DNA from: Bacteroidia bacterium | GTDB taxonomy: Bacteria > Bacteroidota > Bacteroidia > Palsa-965 | DNA length: 64,000 nucleotides | NCBI GenBank assembly: GCA_025454955.1 | Contig: JALONL010000001.1 | Location: 124,001-188,000 of the forward strand | Direction of reading: 5' to 3' | In this document: positions 41,327-50,409 of the stretch, one piece after another | How positions within the stretch are numbered: the stretch's first letter is position 1 | Layout: each line of letters opens with the position of its first letter | Position numbers and translations under genes: made by a program | Notes under the pieces: model-generated | Told to the model about the DNA's origin: nothing | The model's database searches: none | Seen by the model: the letters and a program-made list of their open reading frames with translations, nothing else

Positions 41327-43255
41327 TCATTTTCCCGCCAACCGCGAAAACCGCGCGCCCGAATCAGGAAAATCGACACCGAGCGCAAATGCCGCGCAGC
41401 AGCCCGCAGCCAACGATACGGCCCACACAGGCCAGCCGGGGGCGGCAGCTTCGTGCAGCGTAATGGCGGAGGGCCACATACTGCACGCCACGCCTGCCAG
41501 CACACTTGCCAGCGCGGCCCACTGATAAATGCGCAGGCCACCGCGCACCGCCGTTTGCACCTCGCCGCGGTAATGCTCCTCCACAAAACGGGCAAGGCCG
41601 TTGAGTATAAAATACAAACCTGTAAGCAGCGTGGCCGGAAACCCTTCGTACGCCAGCCGCAGCAGCACAGTGCCAATAACCAGGTTGCAAACCAGCGAGT
41701 ACAACTGTGTGTTGTGAATGGTTTTCCCGCCCAGCCCCGACACCGCACACACCCGCGTTTTGGGGTGCGTGTACACAATTCCCGAGCCGCGTTTTTCGGC
41801 TCCGTGGCAGCAGCCTTGCACCATGCAGCGCAGGCGGCCCAGCACCTGCACCCACGGCGCCACCAGCGAAAACACGGCCAGCAGGTACAGCAGCGGAATT
41901 TGCTGCCACACACTCACCACCACCGCGCCCGCCATGCCGCCCAAAATGCCGCCGTAATAGCCAAACGGCCGCTGCAGCACCGGCGAGCCTTCCATAAGCC
42001 AGCCCCACAAACCTGCACCCAGCAATGTACACAGCGTAAGCAACAGCAGCACGCGCCAGTCGGCAATGAAACAACCGGCCAGTAAAATGCCTGTCGATGC
42101 TGCCAGCGCGGCCCAGATGCTGTGACTGATAATCCGCGCCGGGCCCACACGCCGGCTTCGCCACGAATTGGCCAGCCGCGTGCTGCCACGTTGCAGAGCC
42201 GCAATGATGTGCGGGTAATTGAGTCCGGCGGCAGCCACCAGTATGCCCGCCGCCACATCGGCCAGCGAATGTTGCCCCGTGGCCACGCACGAGACCGCAA
42301 TGACAAAAGCCGTAAGCCAGGCCGCCCTGCGCAGTCGCCGGAATTCGTGCGCCAGCGCCGCCGCCGAAAGTACCGCCCAGATTACATGAAACGAAGGAAA
42401 CGCCGCCGCCGCCCCATCGGCCTGCCGCTCCCACAACAGCCACACTCCCGAAACCGAAACGGGTGTAAACGCCCGCGGATCGGCTTTGAGCGGTACTATG
42501 AGGCAAAGCCACACCCCCAGCCCGATGCTCCACAGGGCGGTGGTGGTCCAGCGGCGCAAACCGGCCTTGCTGCGCAGTGTAAGCGGTACCACAATGGCCA
42601 GCACGTAAATGGAGGCGTAGGGCCATACCGCCCATTCTATTACCGGCCAGCGCAGTTCAACCGGGAGGTAACTGTTTACAGCTTTGCCCGGCCCGGCCAC
42701 AATGAGCAGTTCGTAAAGCAACGCCCACACAAAAAACACCATTACCGCCGCGCCAATGCGTTGTGCCATAGTGGCCGGCTCCGCGCTTTGCGGTGCAATA
42801 CCCAGCAGCGGTGCGTGTGCCTGAGTGCCAAAAATTTCGCCCAGCGCGCGCTGCTCGTAACCCAGCACGATGGCCATTACGCCCAGCGCCGCCACCGGAC
42901 TCACCAAAAACAATCCCGCTGCCGACGACACCCCCAGCGACACTCCAAAGCAGATAAGTACAAAACCCACGTAAATGGGATGTCTGAAAAGCCGGTAAGC
43001 ACCGCTGCGCACGTAGTGTTGTGGCGGATAGGCGTTCATGGGAAGTCCCTTGCCGGTGAGCCATAAATCGGCCATTGCTTTAAGCATCAGTGCCGTACCC
43101 GAGCCAGCCAGCACTGCGCCCGCCACGCGCCAGTGAAAACCCAAAGCAAGCGGCGCAAAATGCACTGCTGCCCCGTGCGCCCAGCCCACCAGCAGGGCCG
43201 GTGCCGCCACGCAAAACGCAAGGCCGTAAAGCCATTTTCCGAGAGTGTGGTTCAT
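41327..43255 (-). CDS. Triple membrane-enzyme fusion: ICMT-like, PAP2-like and Lgt-like domains
   Basis: The product is about 642 residues from the ATG at 43253-43255 (MNHTLGKWLYGL); an upstream ATG at 43393 lies in poor context. Residues ~1-165 resemble isoprenylcysteine/phospholipid methyltransferases with RLFRHPIYVGFVL (HPIYVG 92-97). Residues ~200-350 hold PAP2 motifs PSFH (287-290) and GQHSLADVAAG (327-337). Residues ~430-570 resemble prolipoprotein diacylglyceryl transferase: GYYGGILGG, GRLRCMVQGCCHG (473-485) and RFVEEHYRG (556-564). Each domain alone acts on lipids in the inner membrane, so a lipid head-group or lipoprotein maturation role is plausible. I know no characterised protein with this order. 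Confidence 0.8.
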   Translation of the reverse strand: MNHTLGKWLYGLAFCVAAPALLVGWAHGAAVHFAPLALGFHWRVAGAVLAGSGTALMLKAMADLWLTGKGLPMNAYPPQHYVRSGAYRLFRHPIYVGFVLICFGVSLGVSSAAGLFLVSPVAALGVMAIVLGYEQRALGEIFGTQAHAPLLGIAPQSAEPATMAQRIGAAVMVFFVWALLYELLIVAGPGKAVNSYLPVELRWPVIEWAVWPYASIYVLAIVVPLTLRSKAGLRRWTTTALWSIGLGVWLCLIVPLKADPRAFTPVSVSGVWLLWERQADGAAAAFPSFHVIWAVLSAAALAHEFRRLRRAAWLTAFVIAVSCVATGQHSLADVAAGILVAAAGLNYPHIIAALQRGSTRLANSWRSRRVGPARIISHSIWAALAASTGILLAGCFIADWRVLLLLTLCTLLGAGLWGWLMEGSPVLQRPFGYYGGILGGMAGAVVVSVWQQIPLLYLLAVFSLVAPWVQVLGRLRCMVQGCCHGAEKRGSGIVYTHPKTRVCAVSGLGGKTIHNTQLYSLVCNLVIGTVLLRLAYEGFPATLLTGLYFILNGLARFVEEHYRGEVQTAVRGGLRIYQWAALASVLAGVACSMWPSAITLHEAAAPGWPVWAVSLAAGCCAAFALGVDFPDSGARFSRLAGK

Positions 43256-43443
43256 ATTGCGAAACACAAGGGGGTAAACAGCCTCAAAGTAACGGAATGC
43301 CGTAAACCGGCCGCTACCGAAGCCCGGGAAGTTTATGCAAAACAAAATCAGCGGATGCGGATAAGATTCACGAGGCTTTCTCCGCGAACCCATTTATACC
43401 CCTCGCAATGCCAGAAGAAATGCAAACCTTTCCGGGGTGGCGA

Positions 43444-44421
43444 TTACCGGATAAGTGTAATAAATCCGGTTTTGACGTGTGCGTGCGAGAATACGTCGGA
43501 ATACTCAATCACATAATAATACACTCCGTCTGCGCAGGGCGACTGGTTCATGTGGTTTCCATCCCAGGCAAATTCAGAAGTACTGGAGTAAACCATCGCG
43601 CCCCAGCGGTTGTAGATGGAAAACCGGGTGAGCGCTATTCCGGCGGAGACAAAGGGAACGAACACGTCATTCACCTGATCGCCGTTGGGCGAGAATACAT
43701 TGGGAATGTTCACTTCGGGGTCGGGAGGGAGAACGGTCTGGTTGCTGCTGTTCGGTTCGACGATGTCAAACGAACTCCAGCAGCCCGCCGCCGGTTGAAG
43801 TGTCGGCATATACACCACGGTAAGTTTGGGCCATAGTTGCGGAGTGGGATTGTCGCTGCTGGCAAACAACAGGCTTCGGTAAAACGACTCGTTCTGCAGC
43901 CGCAACATAAAACCAAAACTGGATGCCGGGTTATTCAGGTAATCCTGCACCAGTTGGGTCATGTTCAGCGAATAGTTTTGCGTCATCGACACCGGTGCGG
44001 GTATATTGATCTGGTTCAGGGTGGTGGTGGCCGGCTGGTTGTTCCACGTCAGCGTATTTTCCTGCCAGGGCTGTATTATCCGCTGCAACCAGCAATCGGC
44101 TGGCCCCGAAAGGTTGGAGTGGCCGGTATTAAACGGACTGGGGTAATGGAAAAGTTCGAGCGTGGCTGAAACAATGGTCACACCTGCCGGAATGGCTGCA
44201 AGGTCAAAATCAACAAACGACCGGCAGCCGCTGGGGTTGCCATTGTTGGTCCACATGCACGCCAAAAAATCGTGATGATTCGGATACGAATTAGCTGGCT
44301 GTAGCGACCACGCAAGGGCATCTTTACCACATGCAGAATCGGGCTGGAAGACAATAGTAACCTGTGCGGACAGCGATAACGGGCCAAGCAGCAGGACGAT
44401 GAAAAAACGAAACAGGCGCAT
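43444..44421 (-). CDS. Secreted DNRLRE-like protein with T9SS type B (gliding-motility) C-terminal domain
   Basis: The 325-residue product has a signal peptide (to about residue 19, LSAQ). The body shows a DNRLRE-type pattern, for example FVDFDLAAIPAGVTIVSATLELF split over two strands, WQENTLTWNNQP and LVQDYLNNPASSFGFMLRLQ. The last ~95 residues are the gliding-motility-associated type B sorting domain: NIPNVFSPNGDQVNDVFVPF, FSIYNRWGAMVYSS, WDGNHMNQSPCADGVYYYVIEY and GFITLIR. It is exported by Sec plus T9SS, probably with PorP/SprF-type help as for other type B substrates. It is a single-gene unit. Confidence 0.9.
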   Translation of the reverse strand: MRLFRFFIVLLLGPLSLSAQVTIVFQPDSACGKDALAWSLQPANSYPNHHDFLACMWTNNGNPSGCRSFVDFDLAAIPAGVTIVSATLELFHYPSPFNTGHSNLSGPADCWLQRIIQPWQENTLTWNNQPATTTLNQINIPAPVSMTQNYSLNMTQLVQDYLNNPASSFGFMLRLQNESFYRSLLFASSDNPTPQLWPKLTVVYMPTLQPAAGCWSSFDIVEPNSSNQTVLPPDPEVNIPNVFSPNGDQVNDVFVPFVSAGIALTRFSIYNRWGAMVYSSTSEFAWDGNHMNQSPCADGVYYYVIEYSDVFSHAHVKTGFITLIR

Positions 44422-44588
44422 GACGGGGAAGGATTAGGTTTAAATGTAATAAAAACCCAAAGAATTTTCCAACTACAAGCAACAAGGTAATCAAAACCAC
44501 CGCTGTTATTTCCACGATAGAGGAGATATGTGAAAGCTGTTTTGAAAAAAGGAAGTGTGTCCATAGAACCATTTCCCCGGAAGTTGAT

Positions 44589-45356
44589 TCATCGCCAGCA
44601 AACGCGTTCGTAAATTACCTGGCCGTGTACCGTGCCTGCCGTGCTGCGCATTTGGGCTGTGCCCAGCCATTTGGTTTCCTGTGTGCGCAGCAGGCGAAAG
44701 GGAATGAGCGGGCGCAATATATTGGCCACGGGTTTAAACACGGTATCGGCCACGGCGCCGCTGCGCAGGGTGGTGTGCGGGGTGAAATGCAGTTCAAATT
44801 CTGCTGTGCGCAGTGTGTTATCGTTCAGCTCAAAATCGGTGTGGCGTTGTTCGTTTACCAGCAGCAGGCGCAGAGGCTGTGTGCCGCGCCATTCAATCCA
44901 CACCACCGCGTGGGTGGCAGAGGTAAAGCGGCCCCAGTAAATTTCGTTTACCGGCAGTTTCCACGGCGGCAGGGTAAGGCTCAGTTTTTCGCAGTAGCCT
45001 CGTCCGGCTGCAAAGGGCCAATGGCCATTGGTGCAGGCGGCGGCGTTGGGCAGCAGACATTCCCACACCACTTCGCCATCGGCGCTGCGGTAAAGTGTTT
45101 CGCGGTGATGCAGGGGCTCGCCTGTCCACGAAAAAATTGCGTGTTTGTAACGCCAGCGTATTTCGCCTGCAGTTACATCGGGCAAATTCGGTTTACCGAA
45201 CCGGTTGCGCTGCCGGGTTTTTTCGCCGTCGAAATGCAAATGACCGTTGTAGGCCAGCCGCAGCCCTGCCAGTTCAATATCGGCCGCATAGCCTATAAAA
45301 CATTGCTGCTGCGGCGTAATGATATCGTGGTAATACTTTACAAGCCTGAACGACAT
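44589..45356 (-). CDS. Uncharacterised protein
   Basis: The 255-residue product starts MSFRLVKYYHDIITPQQQCF and has mostly beta structure, with strand pairs such as HAVVWIEWRGTQPLRLLLVN and AEFELHFTPHTTLRSG. No signal peptide or known motif is seen. The general look, beta-sandwich with an aromatic-rich pocket, resembles carotenoid-1,2-hydratase/lipocalin-like proteins, but I cannot prove it. It starts eight bases from the end of the upstream lipoprotein-like gene on the same strand, so the two may be one transcript. Confidence 0.65.
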   Translation of the reverse strand: MSFRLVKYYHDIITPQQQCFIGYAADIELAGLRLAYNGHLHFDGEKTRQRNRFGKPNLPDVTAGEIRWRYKHAIFSWTGEPLHHRETLYRSADGEVVWECLLPNAAACTNGHWPFAAGRGYCEKLSLTLPPWKLPVNEIYWGRFTSATHAVVWIEWRGTQPLRLLLVNEQRHTDFELNDNTLRTAEFELHFTPHTTLRSGAVADTVFKPVANILRPLIPFRLLRTQETKWLGTAQMRSTAGTVHGQVIYERVCWR

Positions 45357-45364
45357 TCCCGTTT

Positions 45365-46111
45365 TTACAACACCTGTTTGCGCAGCGAATCTTTCATGGT
45401 TTTCGAAAAAATTTCCCTGCCCAAAGCCGGAGCCAGAATATCCACGCTGCGGAAGGTGGTTTCGTCGCCGGTGGTGAAGCTTTTGCTGTTGTCGGCATCA
45501 ATGGCTGTTTTGATGAGCAGTTTGTTCGATTTCGGATACCAGAAATATTCGCGGAACTGTTCGTTATCGGGTGTAAGCTGCGTAAGGTTTTCGCCGTTCA
45601 GCGTGGAGCAGTAAAGCATCACCGCATCCTCAATATTGTAAATACTGTCGTTGTTGATGTCTTTTTTCACCACGCGGTAAAAAATAAGCGGTGTGGGAAA
45701 TTCCTTGTGCAGTGCAAAGGAGAGAATGTGAACCGTATCGGTAAACAGCGCGTGTGTGATGTCTGTTTCGATATTGTAAAAGAGAATATTACTGATGTCG
45801 AACGAGTTTTCGTCGTTGTTTACATACTCTGCAGAGGCATTGCGGTCGTAATAAGTAGTTGAACCTGAATTTGCCGAAAAACCTATCGATATGGATTTTA
45901 TTTCTTCGGGCTTTTCGGTTACCGACGGCTTGTAATTGGCACCCACGGGGAAGATCTGCATTTTGTCGATTCCGCAATCGACCGGATTGCCGATTACAAG
46001 CGAGTGGGTTTTGGGTACAGGCGTAACTGTGGTTTTTGTCTGTTTGTTTTTGCGGTAAGCAGAGCCTGCAAGCAGCGTGGCTGTAAGGGAGAGGAGCAGA
46101 AGGTGTTTCAT
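45365..46111 (-). CDS. Secreted protein with a lipobox-like start and a Ca-binding-like loop
   Basis: The 248-residue product begins MKHLLLLSLTATLLAGSAYRK. LLAG would be followed by Cys in a lipoprotein; here it is Ser, so it is either a cleaved secreted protein or a decayed lipobox. KKDINNDSIYNIEDAVMLY has the DxNxDxxxxxxD pattern of dockerin or EF-hand-like loops found in many Bacteroidota surface proteins. The rest is unrecognised. It precedes 44589 on the same strand. Confidence 0.7.
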   Translation of the reverse strand: MKHLLLLSLTATLLAGSAYRKNKQTKTTVTPVPKTHSLVIGNPVDCGIDKMQIFPVGANYKPSVTEKPEEIKSISIGFSANSGSTTYYDRNASAEYVNNDENSFDISNILFYNIETDITHALFTDTVHILSFALHKEFPTPLIFYRVVKKDINNDSIYNIEDAVMLYCSTLNGENLTQLTPDNEQFREYFWYPKSNKLLIKTAIDADNSKSFTTGDETTFRSVDILAPALGREIFSKTMKDSLRKQVL

Positions 46112-46218
46112 GTGATTGGGGTTTACAGAGTGGTTGCAAATTAGGAAATATGCCGATATGCGTTTGCTAAAAAATTATAAAGTGTTACCACAATGTGTTC
46201 TTACATTGAAGCCCGGTT

Positions 46219-46785
46219 ATGAAGTCAGACTCAGCCCTTATTGAAACCGTTATCCGCAAACAGCCCGACGCGGCCGAGCAGCTTTACCGCCGCTACGGAT
46301 CAAAGCTGGCAGGCTACGGTATGCGGCAATGGAGCCTGAACGAAGACGATGCCTGGGAGCTTTGCTACAAGACACTTTACAGCGTGCTCGAAAACGCACA
46401 CAAATACAGTTTTGCCTCGGCGCAAAAGCTCGATGCGTTTGTGTTTACCGTTTTCCTCAACAACGTGCGCAACCACCACCGCAGTGCGCAGGCGGCAGGT
46501 GTGGCGTTTGTGTCGCTCAACGAAGCCACCCCGGCCATGCCGCAGCCACAGGAATCGCCGCCCGAGAACGAGGCGCTGAATCCGCTGCGCGAGGCACTCG
46601 ACGCACTGGCCGACTGGGAACGCATGTTGCTCCTGCTCCGCAGCCAGGGCGTGGCTTATGCCGAAATTGAAAAACTCACCGGCAAGCCACAGTCGCAGCT
46701 TAAAGTGTATTACATGCGGCTCAAAAAACGGCTTCACGACCAACTCTCCGAATTACAAACCCGCCAAACCGGCAAGCACACATGA
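46219..46785 (+). CDS. ECF-type RNA polymerase sigma factor
   Basis: The 188-residue product has region 2 with EQLYRRYGSKLAGYGMRQWSL, ELCYKTLYSVLENAHKY and VFTVFLNNVRNHHRS, and region 4 with DWERMLLLLRSQGVAYAEIEKL and KLTGKPQSQLKVYYMRLKKRL. It overlaps the downstream SUMF1-domain gene by four bases (ATGA), the usual sigma/anti-sigma order. It should therefore be held inactive by its membrane partner until an envelope signal releases it. It is unlike the ECF fragment at the left edge. Confidence 0.88.
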   Translation: MKSDSALIETVIRKQPDAAEQLYRRYGSKLAGYGMRQWSLNEDDAWELCYKTLYSVLENAHKYSFASAQKLDAFVFTVFLNNVRNHHRSAQAAGVAFVSLNEATPAMPQPQESPPENEALNPLREALDALADWERMLLLLRSQGVAYAEIEKLTGKPQSQLKVYYMRLKKRLHDQLSELQTRQTGKHT

Positions 46786-48269
46786 ACAGGCCAATCACTT
46801 CCGACTCAGACGAGGACTTTACCTCTCCGGCGCTGTTGCTGCTGCTGCTCGAAACCGATGCGGCAAAAAACGAACAGGCCATGGAAATTCTCTCGGCGCA
46901 CATACTAGCCCAAAATCCCGGCAATGAGAATCCCGCAAGGGCTTCTGAATTCATAAAACGCCTCCGCAGCGCGCACAGCACACACGCCCACACACTTCGC
47001 TGGCTTATCGGTATCGTGTTGCTCTTTGCGCTGGCTGTGCTGTGTTGGTGGCTGTGGCCGCAGCAAAAGCAGGTGGCGGTGTACATTGCTCCGGCACCGG
47101 CAGTTTCTCCCGGCAATTCAGGCACGCCCGCACACACAAGCCGCATGGCAGGCGGCGCATGGAGGCCGCAGCACACACCACAGGCAATAACGCCATTGCA
47201 CACCGATTCGGCAGAAGATGAATCAACAAACCCGCCCAATCCGCCGGTAGCCGTACACACCGCCCCTTCGCGCTGGATGATGCCGCAGGATGCCAATTAC
47301 TTCGAAGAAGAAATTCCCGTGCTCACCGATGCGCAGATTAAGCAAACCGCCAAAGACAAACTCAAAATCATGCGCGAGGTAAGCAGCAAGCGAAGCACCT
47401 ACGTAACCATACCGGCCGGATCAACGAGCGTAAACAACACGCGGGTATCGCTCAAAAGCTTTAACATAAAAGGCGCCGAGGTCACCAATTTCGAGTACCG
47501 CACCTTCCTGCACGATCTGCTCGTGCAACACCGCACCGACGATTACCTGGCCGCAAAACCTGTAAGCAATGGCTGGACAAAAGCCGGCGTGCCCGAGTAC
47601 GAGGCCGTGTACTTTTCATCGCCCGCCTACAACGAGTTTCCCGCCGTAAACATGAGCCGCAAGGGAGCCGAACTCTTCTGCGAATGGATGACCAGCGAAT
47701 TCCGCAAAGCCGTGGCCTCGGGCAAAATAAAATGGAACAAAGGCATCAAACCCCAATTCCGCCTCCCCAACGAAAGCGAGTGGATTTACGCCGCCCGCGC
47801 CAGCAGCACCAACGCCACCTACCCCTGGAGCAGCGTAATTGACAATGTGCAAAACCAGCGCGGCTGCTACCTCTGCAATTTCAACTACACGCTTTCCAAA
47901 CCCGACCTCCGCCCCGAAGGCCCATCCACTGGCAAAACACCCTGCATAAGCACAAAGCCCAATCCGCACAGCATAATCACCACCGCCGGCCGCGCGTTAG
48001 ACACGCTGCTTATGGCGCCCGTGTATGCCTACAACCCCAACGCCTTTGCGCTCTACTGCACCAGCGGAAACGCCGCCGAAATGGTATGGGCCCCGCAACC
48101 CAACGGCCAGCCCGCCGTGGCCAAAGCCATGGGCGGCGCCTGGAGTAGCCATGCGAGCCAGATGAAGATTGAGAATACGGAGCGGTTTGAGGGGGTTGTG
48201 GATGGGAATGCGGCGGTGGGTTTCAGGCCGGTGCTGGTGTGGGAGGTGGTAGCCGGAAGCGGACAATAA
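46782..48269 (+). CDS. Membrane protein with a SUMF1/FGE-like C-terminal domain, candidate anti-sigma factor
   Basis: The 495-residue product has a short cytoplasmic N-terminus, one membrane segment (LIGIVLLFALAVLCWWLW, about residues 75-92), a Pro/Thr/Ala-rich linker and a SUMF1-type domain from ~200: FNIKGAEVTNFEYRTFLHDL, INMSRKGAELFCEWM-like VNMSRKGAELFCEWM, RLPNESEWIYAARA, ALYCTSGNAAEMVWAP and AAVGFRPVL. The paired cysteines of formylglycine-generating enzymes are not seen in the SASQMKIE region, so enzyme activity is unlikely. It resembles the GldK/GldJ branch, used structurally. Gene order suggests it regulates the sigma factor before it. Confidence 0.8.
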   Translation: MNRPITSDSDEDFTSPALLLLLLETDAAKNEQAMEILSAHILAQNPGNENPARASEFIKRLRSAHSTHAHTLRWLIGIVLLFALAVLCWWLWPQQKQVAVYIAPAPAVSPGNSGTPAHTSRMAGGAWRPQHTPQAITPLHTDSAEDESTNPPNPPVAVHTAPSRWMMPQDANYFEEEIPVLTDAQIKQTAKDKLKIMREVSSKRSTYVTIPAGSTSVNNTRVSLKSFNIKGAEVTNFEYRTFLHDLLVQHRTDDYLAAKPVSNGWTKAGVPEYEAVYFSSPAYNEFPAVNMSRKGAELFCEWMTSEFRKAVASGKIKWNKGIKPQFRLPNESEWIYAARASSTNATYPWSSVIDNVQNQRGCYLCNFNYTLSKPDLRPEGPSTGKTPCISTKPNPHSIITTAGRALDTLLMAPVYAYNPNAFALYCTSGNAAEMVWAPQPNGQPAVAKAMGGAWSSHASQMKIENTERFEGVVDGNAAVGFRPVLVWEVVAGSGQ

Positions 48270-48289
48270 TTGAGCAGGAAAGGGGGTAG

Positions 48290-48342
48290 CCTCAACCGAA
48301 ACGGCTTTGCGTTTGGCGAGTGGTTTTGGTTGAGGTTTTTTT
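48290..48342 (+). terminator. Rho-independent terminator
   Basis: CCTCAACCGAAAC (48290-48302) pairs with GTTTTGGTTGAGG (48323-48335, one G-U), then seven T. It ends the sigma/SUMF1 unit. Confidence 0.8.
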
Positions 48343-48545
48343 GTGTATTGTGAGTTGGGGGGTAGATGTAAAATGCGGGAGTGCGCATGTTATGTATCTA
48401 TTGAATGGATATACAAAGTACGCATTATGCGCAGAACGGATATTATATGTGTAATCTGCTGCAATGCATGTGTTTATGTTGTTAGTGGGTGTTGTTTTTT
48501 GTTGTGGTTAATTGCGTATATTTGAGAGTTACTATACATTATAAG

Positions 48546-48947
48546 ATGACAAAGACGCTAACACTAACATTTATTTGTTTTTTGACTCTGTTTGAATCTT
48601 GTACCATACACAAGGACGCCAGAATTTTAAAAAGGACAACTAAGGAATGGAGAGATTCTAAAATTGTTTTGCATGCATGGGCGGACACACCATTCTCTGG
48701 AATATTTATGACTCTTAGAGCCAATGGAAAATTCGAACATACATCTAGTGGAATAATGCAATCTTTTGAAGCTGGTACATGGACAAATTCGCTAGACACT
48801 TTGAGACTGATATATGTTGACAGCAAGCAGAACTTGGTAAGGAAGCAAAACGTGTTGATAGATAGACAAACATCAACTTTGTTTTTTGAAGGAGATTCAA
48901 CCCCAGTTCAAATGCGACTAAGAATAATGCAGAATGAAATAAAATAA
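48546..48947 (+). CDS. Small lipoprotein, uncharacterised
   Basis: The product is 133 residues from the ATG at 48546 (MTKTLTLTFICFLTLFESC), with a lipobox-like LFESC. The body has FSGIFMTLRANGKFEHTSSG and strand-rich sequence resembling small lipocalin-like proteins. The upstream region carries a TAATTGCGTATATTTG sequence that recurs near 53.75 kb. It is A+T-rich compared with the sigma unit before it, and is followed three bases later by the first attC-like repeat, so it may be the first gene of the cassette array. Confidence 0.65.
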   Translation: MTKTLTLTFICFLTLFESCTIHKDARILKRTTKEWRDSKIVLHAWADTPFSGIFMTLRANGKFEHTSSGIMQSFEAGTWTNSLDTLRLIYVDSKQNLVRKQNVLIDRQTSTLFFEGDSTPVQMRLRIMQNEIK

Positions 48948-48952
48948 CTTAT

Positions 48953-49094
48953 GGTAACAGGCGTTTGGCAAAAGTGGCGGTTCAATACTCCGCAGAACCA
49001 TTTGTGGTCAATCAAAGTTTGGTTCTCCGCATCAATCCCGATGTTTCGGGATGGTGAAAATCGCCACCTTCGCCAAGACCGAAAACGTTAGCGG
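48953..49094 (+). repeat. attC-like site A
   Basis: The ends are GGTAAC and GTTAGCG; inside, TTTGGCAAAAGTGGCG and CGCCACCTTCGCCAAG pair with few mismatches. Length ~142 bases. Confidence 0.65.
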
Positions 49095-49146
49095 CAACCG
49101 AGGGGACAGTGCTAACTCACAACTGAATGCATAAAATAAAAAGACA

Positions 49147-50277
49147 TTGAAACAGCAATTAAGAAAACCAGAACTATGGCAGGACTTTGAAGAACTCTGC
49201 AAAATGCTTTGGGGAGAGATTTGGGTTTGTCCAGAAATCAAACGGAACGGAAGAAACGGTAATGCACAACATGGCGTTGATATTTATGGAGTTCCAAACG
49301 GTCAATCTGAATACTACGGCATCCAATGCAAAGGCAAAGACTACTACACTCATGCACAATTAACAGAAACCGAAATAGACAAAGAGATTGCAAAAGCAAA
49401 AACTTTTAAACCCCAACTAAAGAAATTCTATTTCGCAACAACTGCTAACAAAGATGCAGTTATTGAAGAGTACGTAAGATTAAAAGACCTTGAGAGCAGA
49501 AAAGCTGGTTCTTTTGAAATTCATTTATTCAGTTGGGAGGATATTGTTTTCCTTATTGACGAAAACAAAAGGACTCACGATTGGTATGTAAAGAAGATAA
49601 ACTTCAAAACATTATATGCAGTAAAGGTTTTATTTGGTATAGGGCAAGATACAATAGAATTTCATCCGACTTTACTTCGCCACAAAGTTTCGTATAGATT
49701 AAAAGAAAGAGAAAAGCTCTCTTACAATTTTAATTATCTGCATGGAGCAAAAGATCCAAAAGAACTCCGCAATGAAAAATTGAGCAGGTTGATTGATCCA
49801 CAACCAATTCGCTATTACATGAATGGTAACGATGTAAACAAAAGTGCCTGCGAGTTTTATTTGACAATTAAAAATATTGGTGATTCTGTAATTGAAGATT
49901 ACAAATTGAATTTTGATTTAGTTGGTGAAATCATTAAAGCGGATTCAACTAACAAACAGGATAAGTTTCTTGACATGTATAAATACACTTACAATGCTTT
50001 TATTTATGAAGATTCTACAAGCGGAGTTTTTAAACCTTCGAACAAAACTTTAGTTCAAAATGACTTTGTTGCGACAGACAAAATTTGTTTTAGACCAAGT
50101 GAGAATGAGCAGACGGTTCTTCTGAATTGGGAACTTGTCGCCAGAGATTTTACGACAAGTGGACAACTTACGATAAACATCTTTCCAAAAATTAAAGAGA
50201 AAAGTTCTGTGGAATACTTTGAAGAACCATTAGAGGATGAAATAAGAATAGAAAACTACTTTGGCAATGTTGACTAA
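49147..50277 (+). CDS. Restriction-endonuclease-like (PD-(D/E)XK) protein
   Basis: The 376-residue reading (start TTG at 49147; no nearby ATG) opens with RKPELWQDFEELCKMLWGEIW and carries HGVDIYGVPN followed by YYGIQCKGKD. The D of GVDIYG and the QxK of IQCKGKD are the catalytic core of the Mrr/DUF4297-type nuclease fold that occurs at the N-terminus of many defence effectors. Residues after ~170 are beta-rich and unrecognised. No partner sensor or methylase gene is adjacent. It is bracketed by attC-like sites A and B, so it looks like a single-gene cassette with a possible anti-phage role. Confidence 0.7.
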   Translation: MKQQLRKPELWQDFEELCKMLWGEIWVCPEIKRNGRNGNAQHGVDIYGVPNGQSEYYGIQCKGKDYYTHAQLTETEIDKEIAKAKTFKPQLKKFYFATTANKDAVIEEYVRLKDLESRKAGSFEIHLFSWEDIVFLIDENKRTHDWYVKKINFKTLYAVKVLFGIGQDTIEFHPTLLRHKVSYRLKEREKLSYNFNYLHGAKDPKELRNEKLSRLIDPQPIRYYMNGNDVNKSACEFYLTIKNIGDSVIEDYKLNFDLVGEIIKADSTNKQDKFLDMYKYTYNAFIYEDSTSGVFKPSNKTLVQNDFVATDKICFRPSENEQTVLLNWELVARDFTTSGQLTINIFPKIKEKSSVEYFEEPLEDEIRIENYFGNVD

Positions 50278-50283
50278 CAAAAT

Positions 50284-50392
50284 AATAACGGCAGCCACTA
50301 ACAGCTGTTTTGCAAAATCGGGGGGTCATGCGTCTATGACAGTGAAGTGCTTCGAAATCGCTACCTTCGGGTAGTAGTAAAACCGTATATGC
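50284..50392 (+). repeat. attC-like site B
   Basis: TAACGGC near the left end and CCGTATATG at the right; a CTACC/GGTAG stem lies inside. The TGACAGTGAAGTGCT stretch is shared with site F. More degenerate than the others. Confidence 0.5.
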
Positions 50393-50409
50393 CATTACGT
50401 GATTAACCG

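Noticed and set aside
41364..42635. A 423-codon minus-strand reading inside the triple-fusion gene
   Set aside because: It is another frame of the G+C-rich fusion gene and lacks coherent hydrophobic segments or motifs.
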